Shown: positions 1 to 5,523 of the stretch, one piece after another
Layout: every line of letters begins with the position of its first letter
How positions within the stretch are numbered: position 1 is the first letter of the stretch
NCBI GenBank assembly: GCA_900757265.1
Contig: CAAENW010000178.1
Location: 1-6,274 of the forward strand
Reading direction: 5' to 3'
Length of the DNA stretch: 6,274 nt
Source of the DNA: an uncultured Collinsella sp.
GTDB lineage: Bacteria; Actinomycetota; Coriobacteriia; Coriobacteriales; Coriobacteriaceae
Program-made: the position numbers and the translations under genes
The notes under the pieces: generated by a model
Databases searched by the model: none
Seen by the model: only the letters and a program-made list of their open reading frames with translations
Told to the model about the DNA's origin: nothing

Positions 1-2
1 AA

Positions 3-1007
3 GAGAGCGCCAGCGACGAGGCCGTCAGCCATATCGTCAGCTGGATTGAGAAAAAGGGCCTGAAGACCGATGTCTCGCGCGGCGAGAACGAGACGATCAT
101 CGGCCTGGTGGGCGATACGACCAAGATCGACCCGTTCCTGCTCGAGTCCATGGATGTCGTCGAGCGCGTGCAGCGCGTCTCCGAGCCGTTCAAGCGCGCC
201 AACCGCAAGTTCCACCCCGAGGACTCCGTCATCGACTGCGGCCACGGCGTCAAGATCGGCGGCGATCAGTTCCAGGTCATCGCCGGCCCGTGCTCCGTCG
301 AGGGCGAGAACCTCATCCGCATCGCCCGCCGCGTGAAGGCCGCCGGTGCCACGATGCTGCGCGGCGGTGCCTACAAGCCCCGCACTTCCCCGTACGCCTA
401 CCAGGGCATGGGCCCCGCCGGTCTGGACCTGCTGTGCGAGGCGTCTGCCGAGCTCGACATGCCGATCGTCACCGAGATCATGGACCCGCGCGACGTGCAG
501 GTCTTCCTGGACAAGAAGATCGACGTCATGCAGATCGGCGCCCGCAACGCCCAGAACTTCCCTCTGCTCAAAGAGGTCGGCAAGACCAAGACTCCGATCT
601 TGCTTAAGCGCGGCATGTCCGGAACGATCGATGAGCTGCTCATGGCCGCCGAGTACATCATGAGCGAGGGCAACGACAACGTCATCCTGTGCGAGCGCGG
701 CATCCGCACCTTCGAGACCCGCACCCGCAACACCTTCGACCTCAACGCCGTGCCGGTGCTGCACCACCTGTCGCACCTGCCCGTCGTCGCCGACCCCAGC
801 CACGCCACCGGCTACACCCGCTACGTCGAGCCCATGGCGCTCGCCGCGACCGCCTGCGGTGCCAACGGCCTGGAGATCGAGGTCCACGACGAGCCGAGCC
901 GCGCCTGGTCCGACGGCGCCCAGGCCCTCACCCCCGATCAGTTCGATGACACTATGCGCCGCATCCGAGCCATCCGCGAGGTTGTCTGCCAAGAGACCAT
1001 GGAGTAG
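3..1007 (+). CDS. aroF: DAHP synthase, type I-beta with N-terminal ferredoxin-like domain (5' partial)
   Basis: This enzyme condenses phosphoenolpyruvate and erythrose 4-phosphate into DAHP, the first shikimate-pathway step, in the cytosol. The frame is open from the first full codon at 3, giving 334 residues before TAG. Residues about 1-60 are the ferredoxin-like regulatory domain (KGLKTDVSRGE, then GLVGD), followed by FHPEDSVID and the TIM-barrel domain. Visible motifs are AGPCSVEG (94-101), KPRTSPYAYQG (125-135), QIGARNAQNF (177-186), LLKRGMSGTI (200-209) and DPSHATG (264-270). The likely metal ligands are Cys97, His267, Glu293 and Asp304. These sit five positions below the Thermotoga maritima numbering as I recall it, so only about five N-terminal residues should be missing. 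The in-frame GTG at 108 lies inside the regulatory domain and is not the start. By analogy with relatives, tyrosine or phenylalanine may inhibit it through this domain. All nine Phe codons are TTC, unlike the next genes. Confidence 0.96.
   Translation, partial: ESASDEAVSHIVSWIEKKGLKTDVSRGENETIIGLVGDTTKIDPFLLESMDVVERVQRVSEPFKRANRKFHPEDSVIDCGHGVKIGGDQFQVIAGPCSVEGENLIRIARRVKAAGATMLRGGAYKPRTSPYAYQGMGPAGLDLLCEASAELDMPIVTEIMDPRDVQVFLDKKIDVMQIGARNAQNFPLLKEVGKTKTPILLKRGMSGTIDELLMAAEYIMSEGNDNVILCERGIRTFETRTRNTFDLNAVPVLHHLSHLPVVADPSHATGYTRYVEPMALAATACGANGLEIEVHDEPSRAWSDGAQALTPDQFDDTMRRIRAIREVVCQETME
1001..1004 (+). promoter_or_regulatory. Shine-Dalgarno site of tyrA inside the end of aroF
   Basis: GGAG lies in the last sense codons of aroF, six bases before the ATG at 1011. 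It supports that start over the in-frame GTG at 1020. It also implies that ribosomes finishing aroF re-initiate on tyrA, since only three bases separate stop and start. Confidence 0.6.
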
Positions 1008-1010
1008 CCC

Positions 1011-1925
1011 ATGGGTACGGTGAGAAACGCGCGCGTTAACCAGGGCGGCCCCAAGTGCGCCGGCATCGTCGGCTTGGGCCTCATCGGCGGCAGCTTTGCC
1101 CGCGGCTATGCGCAGGCGGGCGTCCGCGTGCTGGCCTGGGACCCCGATGACGATGTCATGACGGCCGCCAGCATGGGCACTGTCGCCGGAGAGCTTAACG
1201 ACAAGACGCTCGGCGAATGCGACATCATCGTCCTTGCCTGCTATCCCGAGGCATGCATCGAGTGGCTCGAGGCGCACGCCCAGGCGCTCGCCGACGCCAC
1301 CGACACCGAGGCCATCATGGGCCCCGTGGTGATCGACACGGTGGGCGTCAAGGGCATCGTGTGCGAGCGCGCCTTTGAGCTTGCCCGCGAGCACGGCTTT
1401 TACTTTGTGGGCGCGCACCCCATGGCGGGCACGCAGTACTCGGGCTATGCGCACTCCCGCGCCGACCTGTTCCAGGGCGCCCCGCTCGTGCTCGTACCGC
1501 CCGCGGTGGACGATGCGCTCAAACTGGAGCTTTTGGGCCAGGTGCGCGAGATGGTACGCCCCTTGGGCTTTGGCAAGTTCAGCGTGACCAGCGCCGCCGA
1601 GCACGACCGCGTCATCGCCTTTACGAGCCAGCTCGCGCACGTCGTCTCCAACGCCTATGTTAAGAGCCCGACCGCTCAGGTCCACCACGGCTTTTCGGCC
1701 GGCAGCTACCGCGACCTCACCCGCGTGGCGCACCTCAATCCGCAGATGTGGTCCGAGCTCATGATCGACGACGCCAATGCGCTCGCCTTCGAGATCGACC
1801 ATCTGATCGAATCGCTCGGCGCCTACAGCCGCGCCCTTAAAGACCGCGACCAGCGCTATCTGGAGAATCTCCTTGCCGAGGGCGACCGAATTAAGCGCGC
1901 ACTCGACGACGAGGCCTCCCACTAG
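1011..1925 (+). CDS. tyrA: Prephenate dehydrogenase, no ACT domain
   Basis: It oxidatively decarboxylates prephenate to 4-hydroxyphenylpyruvate, the tyrosine-specific step. The protein has 304 residues. After a 17-residue leader comes a Rossmann fold with GLGLIGG (21-27). Asp44 at the end of the second strand (VLAWDPD) suggests NAD+ rather than NADP+. Next are GAHPMAG (134-140, catalytic-type His136) and SQLAHVVSNA (206-215, His210). GSYRDLTRVA (231-240) follows, whose Arg238 probably corresponds to the prephenate-binding arginine of the Aquifex enzyme. The loop that often reads DVGSVK is DTVGVK here (109-114), with Gly instead of Ser. The protein ends soon after the helical dimerisation domain, so there is no ACT domain and no fused chorismate mutase. 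Arogenate dehydrogenase activity cannot be excluded from sequence alone. It starts three bases after the aroF stop, in the same frame. Confidence 0.93.
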   Translation: MGTVRNARVNQGGPKCAGIVGLGLIGGSFARGYAQAGVRVLAWDPDDDVMTAASMGTVAGELNDKTLGECDIIVLACYPEACIEWLEAHAQALADATDTEAIMGPVVIDTVGVKGIVCERAFELAREHGFYFVGAHPMAGTQYSGYAHSRADLFQGAPLVLVPPAVDDALKLELLGQVREMVRPLGFGKFSVTSAAEHDRVIAFTSQLAHVVSNAYVKSPTAQVHHGFSAGSYRDLTRVAHLNPQMWSELMIDDANALAFEIDHLIESLGAYSRALKDRDQRYLENLLAEGDRIKRALDDEASH

Positions 1926-1945
1926 ACCACCTATCACGCCAGGTC

Positions 1946-1952
1946 GAAAGGA
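1946..1952 (+). promoter_or_regulatory. Shine-Dalgarno site of aroB
   Basis: GAAAGGA lies nine bases before the aroB ATG in the 36-base tyrA-aroB gap and fixes that start. It sits in the loop of a small GGTC/GACC inverted repeat (1942-1945 and 1951-1954). I see no promoter or terminator in this gap. Confidence 0.65.
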
Positions 1953-1961
1953 CCGAAGCTT

Positions 1962-3068
1962 ATGGCGATTACCATCGATATCGACACCGCACGCCCCTAC
2001 CAGGTGCATGTTGGCACGTTTTTGCTGGAGCAGGCGGGACCGCTCGTGCGCGCCACTGCCGGCGGCACCAAGGCCGTCATCGTGACGGACACCAACGTGG
2101 GCCCGCTCTACCAGATGCCCGTTAAGCAGAGCCTGGAGGCGTCAGGCTACGAGGTGAGCATCTGCACCTTCGAGGCCGGCGAGGCCCATAAGCGCGCCGA
2201 AACCTATGTTGCCATTTTGGAGTTTGTGGCCGAGCACGAGCTTTCGCGCTCCGACGTGATCGTGGCACTCGGCGGTGGTGTCGTGGGCGACGTGGCGGGC
2301 TTTGTGGCCGCCACCTACATGCGCGGCTGCAAGTTTGTGCAGATCCCGACGAGCCTGCTCGCCATGGTAGATTCGTCTGTGGGCGGCAAGACCGCCATCG
2401 ACCTGGCTGCCGGCAAGAACTTGGCCGGCGCCTTTTGGCAGCCGAGCGTGGTCATTGCCGACGTGGGGTGCCTGGCCACCCTCACGCCCGAGCAGTTCGC
2501 TGACGGCTGCGGCGAGGTCGTCAAGCACGCCGTGATTGCCGATCCGGAGCTTTTCGCCGAGCTGGAGAAGACCCCGCTCACGCTGGAGCTGCTCAACCAC
2601 GATGTGGCCCGCGTAGCACTCATCATCGCCCGCAACATCGACATCAAGCGCGCCGTGGTCGTCGCCGACGAGCGCGAGACTAACCAGCGTAAGCTCCTCA
2701 ACTTTGGACACAGCGCCGGACACGCCGTCGAAGCCTGCGAGCACTTTGAGCTCGGACACGGCAACTGCGTGTCGATCGGCATGGGTATCATCACGCGCGC
2801 CGCGGCCCTGCACGGCGTCTGCGATGCTGCGCTGCCCGGTCGTATTGAGGAGCTCTGCGCCCGCCATGGCCTCAAGACCCGCTGCGGCCTAGATGCCGAT
2901 GCCGTCTTTGCCGAAGCGCTCCACGACAAGAAGCGCGCGGGCGACACCATCGACCTGGTGATTCCGCACGGCATTGGCCGCTGCAGCATCGACCGCACGC
3001 CACTTTCCACTTTCCACGAACTCATTGCCGAGGGCCTCGGCCAGAAGGGAGACGCATCCGCATGCTAG
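1962..3068 (+). CDS. aroB: 3-dehydroquinate synthase
   Basis: It converts DAHP to 3-dehydroquinate, the second shikimate-pathway step, using NAD+ and a divalent metal (usually zinc or cobalt). The 368 residues match the usual family length. Motifs run in order: FEAGEAHK (70-77), the NAD-binding glycine stretch ALGGGVVGDVAGF (102-114), QIPTSLLAMVDSSVGGKT (127-144) and GKNLAGAFWQP (151-161). GCGEVVKHA (182-190), LLNFGHSAGHAVE (245-257) and LGHG (264-267) complete the active site. The expected metal ligands Glu185, His250 and His266 are all present, as are Lys143 and Lys188. HDKKRAGD (321-328) is the usual C-terminal signature. The start is set by GAAAGGA nine bases upstream. Its last seven bases overlap the start of aroA, which suggests coupled translation. 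No key residue is missing, so it should be a standard active enzyme. Confidence 0.97.
   Translation: MAITIDIDTARPYQVHVGTFLLEQAGPLVRATAGGTKAVIVTDTNVGPLYQMPVKQSLEASGYEVSICTFEAGEAHKRAETYVAILEFVAEHELSRSDVIVALGGGVVGDVAGFVAATYMRGCKFVQIPTSLLAMVDSSVGGKTAIDLAAGKNLAGAFWQPSVVIADVGCLATLTPEQFADGCGEVVKHAVIADPELFAELEKTPLTLELLNHDVARVALIIARNIDIKRAVVVADERETNQRKLLNFGHSAGHAVEACEHFELGHGNCVSIGMGIITRAAALHGVCDAALPGRIEELCARHGLKTRCGLDADAVFAEALHDKKRAGDTIDLVIPHGIGRCSIDRTPLSTFHELIAEGLGQKGDASAC
3045..3051 (+). promoter_or_regulatory. Shine-Dalgarno site of aroA inside aroB
   Basis: AAGGGAG lies ten bases before the aroA ATG at 3062, within the last codons of aroB. It supports the start that overlaps aroB by seven bases. 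Confidence 0.6.
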
Positions 3069-4381
3069 CCCGCATCACCCCGTCCCCGCTCAAGGGCACC
3101 GTTCCCGCCATCGCGTCCAAGTCGATGGCGCATCGCCTCATCATCTGCGCTGCGCTTGCCAACGGCGAGACGCACGTCACCTGTAACACCACCTGCGCCG
3201 ACATCGAGGCCACGGTGCGCTGCCTTACGGCACTGGGTGCTCGCATCGAGACCGTCGAGGACGGCTTCCAGGTCCACCCCACCATGAAGAGTGTTGAGTT
3301 TGGCCTGCTCAAGGCCCTTGCCGGCGGCACGCTTGACTGCGGTGAAAGTGGCTCCACGCTGCGCTTTATGCTGCCTGTCGCCTGCGCGCTGGGTGCGGAT
3401 GCCACCTTCGTAGGCCAGGGCCGCCTGGGCGCCCGCCCGCTCTCCCCGCTCTCGGACGAGATCATCGCCGCCGGCTGCGACCTACAGGGTCTGGGCGGTT
3501 TTCCGCTCAAGACGAGCGGCCGCATGCGCCCGGGCACCTTTGTGCTTCCGGGCAACGTGAGCTCGCAGTACATCTCGGGCCTGCTGCTGGCAGCCCCACT
3601 GCTGGCCCAGCCCTCCTGCGTGCAGGTAACCGGCCTCATTGAGAGCCGTCCCTACATCAACCTGACGATCCAGGCCATGAAGGCCTTTGGCGTCGAGGTC
3701 AACGTCGAGCGTATTCCGGCCAAGGACGGCCAGCCCGAGGTCACGAACTTCCGCGTGAGCAGCGGCTCGTACCGCACGCCCGGCAGCGTTGCTGTCGAGG
3801 GCGACTGGTCCAACGCCGCCTTTTGGCTGTGCGCCGGTGCCATCGGCACCGACCCAATCACCGTCGAGGGCGTGTCGCTAAGCTCCGCACAGGGCGACCG
3901 TAACGTGCTTGCCGCGCTTTCGCGCTTTGGCGCCCGCATCGTGCGCTCCACCAACGCCGCCACCGTGCAGTCCGACAAGCTCGCCGGCTTTGAGATGAGT
4001 GCCCACGACATTCCGGACCTGGTGCCCGTCATCTCGGCCGTGGCCTCGTTGGCACAGGGCCGCACCTTTATTCGCGATTGCGCCCGTCTGCGCATCAAGG
4101 AATCCGACCGTCTGGCCACCACCACCCGCGAGCTCTGCGCGCTGGGTGCGCAGGTGCGTATTGCCGGCGACGATCTCATCATCAAGGGCGTCGACGCCTT
4201 CACCGGCGGCGAGGTCGATTCGCACAACGACCATCGCATCGCCATGATGGCTGCTATCGCCGCGAGCCGCGCCACCGGCGAGGTCGTGATCCACGGCGCC
4301 GAGGCCGTCAACAAGTCCTATCCCGATTTCTTCGACCACTACCGCCTGCTGGGCGGCAAGGTCACGCTCGAGGAGGAATAG
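3062..4381 (+). CDS. aroA: EPSP synthase (3-phosphoshikimate 1-carboxyvinyltransferase)
   Basis: It transfers the enolpyruvyl group of PEP to shikimate 3-phosphate, giving EPSP; this enzyme is the glyphosate target. The 439 residues form the usual two-domain fold. Visible substrate-binding residues are Lys20, Ser21 and Arg25 (KSMAHR), Arg125 (GARPLSPL), Ser167-Ser168-Gln169 (GNVSSQYISG) and Asp319 (DIPDLVPV). Further on are Lys346, Glu347 and Arg350 (RIKESDRL), Arg392 (NDHRIAM) and Lys418 (NKSYPDF). The PEP loop reads CGESGSTLRF (93-102) where E. coli has GNAGTAMRP. The glycine linked to glyphosate sensitivity (E. coli Gly96) is kept as Gly97, and the arginine as Arg101. Its neighbours are replaced, including Phe where E. 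coli has Pro101. I recall this variant from clostridial enzymes. The gene overlaps aroB by seven bases, and its last codons (Glu-Glu-Glu) contain the Shine-Dalgarno site of aroC. Confidence 0.97.
   Translation: MLARITPSPLKGTVPAIASKSMAHRLIICAALANGETHVTCNTTCADIEATVRCLTALGARIETVEDGFQVHPTMKSVEFGLLKALAGGTLDCGESGSTLRFMLPVACALGADATFVGQGRLGARPLSPLSDEIIAAGCDLQGLGGFPLKTSGRMRPGTFVLPGNVSSQYISGLLLAAPLLAQPSCVQVTGLIESRPYINLTIQAMKAFGVEVNVERIPAKDGQPEVTNFRVSSGSYRTPGSVAVEGDWSNAAFWLCAGAIGTDPITVEGVSLSSAQGDRNVLAALSRFGARIVRSTNAATVQSDKLAGFEMSAHDIPDLVPVISAVASLAQGRTFIRDCARLRIKESDRLATTTRELCALGAQVRIAGDDLIIKGVDAFTGGEVDSHNDHRIAMMAAIAASRATGEVVIHGAEAVNKSYPDFFDHYRLLGGKVTLEEE
4371..4377 (+). promoter_or_regulatory. Strong Shine-Dalgarno site of aroC inside aroA
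   Basis: AGGAGGA is a near-consensus site five bases before the aroC ATG at 4383. It is made by the C-terminal Glu codons of aroA (gag gag gaa). With a single base between stop and start, this points to tight translational coupling. It is the strongest ribosome-binding site in the window. Confidence 0.8.
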
Positions 4382-4382
4382 C

Positions 4383-5480
4383 ATGTCCTCGACCTTTGGC
4401 AACGTCTTGCACGTAAGCATCTTCGGCCAGTCGCACTCCCCCGCCATCGGCTGCTCCCTCGATGGCATTCCGGCGGGCATCGCCGTTGACCAAGAAGCGC
4501 TGCAGGCCTTTTTGAACCGTCGCGCCCCCGGTCGCGACGAGACCGCGACCAAGCGCCGCGAGGCCGACGCCGCCCAAATCATCGCCGGCGTGGTCGATGG
4601 GCACACCACCGGCGCGCCCATTGCCGCGATTATCGAGAACACCAACACGCGCTCCAAGGATTACTCCGAGCTGCGCCGCAAGCCCCGTCCGGGACATGCG
4701 GACTTCCCTGCGCGCGTGAAGTATCACAACATGCACGATGTCGCCGGCGGCGGGCATTTCTCCGGCCGCCTAACGGCACCCCTGTGCATCGCCGGCGGCA
4801 TTGCGCTGCAGGCACTCGAGGCCTGCGGCATTAAAGTGATGGCGCATGTGGCGCAGATCGGCGGCATCTCCGACCTGCCGATGGACGATATGGTCTATCG
4901 CGAGGCCGACCGCAAGGCGATCCTTACGAACGATCTGCCGTGCATTGACGCCGCCGCAGCCGGCCGCATGCGTGAGGAGATCCTAGCCGCGCGCGACGAA
5001 CTCGACAGCATCGGCGGCATCGTGGAGTGCGGCATTTACGGGCTTCCCGCAGGCATCGGCGACCCCATGTTCGACGGCATCGAGAACCGCATCGCGCAAA
5101 TCGCGTTTGGCATTCCCGCCGTAAAGGGCGTGGAGTTCGGCATGGGCTTTGCCGTGGCCGCCATGCGCGGCAGCGAGAACAACGATCCGTATCGAATCGA
5201 TGCCGAAACCGGCGAGATCGAGGTCGAATCCAATAACGCCGGCGGCATCCTGGGCGGTATTTCGACCGGCGCTCCCGTCATGTGGCGCATGGCCGTAAAG
5301 CCGACGCCCTCAATTGGCCGCGAGCAGCAGACGGTGGACATGGACGCTATGGAAAATGCCGAGCTCTCGGTCCACGGCCGCCACGATCCCTGCATCGTCC
5401 CCCGAGCTGTCCCCGTAGCCGAAGCAGCCGCCGCCCTCGCCATCTGGGACGCCCTCCTCGAAGACGCCGCCCAGCGCTAA
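4383..5480 (+). CDS. aroC: Chorismate synthase
   Basis: It eliminates phosphate from EPSP to give chorismate, the branch-point product, and needs reduced FMN. The 365 residues fit the family. Motifs in order are GQSHSPAIG (15-23), NRRAPGRDE (45-53), NTNTRSKDY (86-94), RPGHADF (102-108), GGGHFSGRLTAP (122-133), SNNAGGILGGISTG (283-296) and GRHDPCIVPRAVPVAE (332-347). The two histidines studied in the Neurospora enzyme appear conserved as His18 and His105, and the late catalytic Asp as Asp335. Two differences from E. coli stand out: GESHG is GQSHS, and GGGRSSARET is GGGHFSGRLT. The second is, as I recall, normal for clostridial-type enzymes. I see no flavin-reductase domain, so it is the monofunctional bacterial type and relies on a separate source of reduced flavin. 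The start follows an ideal AGGAGGA site one base after the aroA stop. It ends in TAA, the only non-TAG stop here. Confidence 0.97.
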   Translation: MSSTFGNVLHVSIFGQSHSPAIGCSLDGIPAGIAVDQEALQAFLNRRAPGRDETATKRREADAAQIIAGVVDGHTTGAPIAAIIENTNTRSKDYSELRRKPRPGHADFPARVKYHNMHDVAGGGHFSGRLTAPLCIAGGIALQALEACGIKVMAHVAQIGGISDLPMDDMVYREADRKAILTNDLPCIDAAAAGRMREEILAARDELDSIGGIVECGIYGLPAGIGDPMFDGIENRIAQIAFGIPAVKGVEFGMGFAVAAMRGSENNDPYRIDAETGEIEVESNNAGGILGGISTGAPVMWRMAVKPTPSIGREQQTVDMDAMENAELSVHGRHDPCIVPRAVPVAEAAAALAIWDALLEDAAQR

Positions 5481-5511
5481 CTACCCACCCCTCAACATCC
5501 CCCGACACGTG

Positions 5512-5518
5512 AAAGGGG
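5512..5518 (+). promoter_or_regulatory. Shine-Dalgarno site of pheA
   Basis: AAAGGGG lies five bases before the pheA ATG at 5524, in the 43-base aroC-pheA gap. It favours that ATG over the in-frame GTG at 5509, which would put the site inside the gene. The C-rich stretch upstream can pair with it: ACCCCT at 5487-5492 is the exact complement of AGGGGT at 5514-5519. I see no T-run terminator or clear promoter in the gap. Confidence 0.65.
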
Positions 5519-5523
5519 TCTCC

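Noticed and set aside
108..1007. GTG at 108 as the start of aroF
   Set aside because: The frame is open upstream to the window edge and encodes a convincing ferredoxin-like domain there, so the true start is outside the window.
997..1014. Two CCATGG copies around the aroF-tyrA junction
   Set aside because: They are six-base palindromes produced by coding and start-codon context. There is no larger repeat or sign of insertion.
2142..2867. 241-codon open frame on the minus strand
   Set aside because: It is wholly antisense to aroB, which has every family motif. Long antisense frames are expected in GC-rich coding DNA, and the translation resembles no family I know.
3022..3639. 205-codon open frame on the minus strand over the start of aroA
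   Set aside because: It is a shadow of aroB and aroA with Ser/Arg/Pro-rich composition typical of wrong-frame translation.
3878..4657. 259-codon open frame on the minus strand across the aroA-aroC junction
   Set aside because: It is antisense to two well-supported genes, with low-complexity composition and no recognisable domain.
5481..5523. Terminator or promoter between aroC and pheA
   Set aside because: There is no stem followed by a T-run and no recognisable -35/-10 pair. The CACGTG at 5506-5511 is only a six-base palindrome, too short to call an operator.
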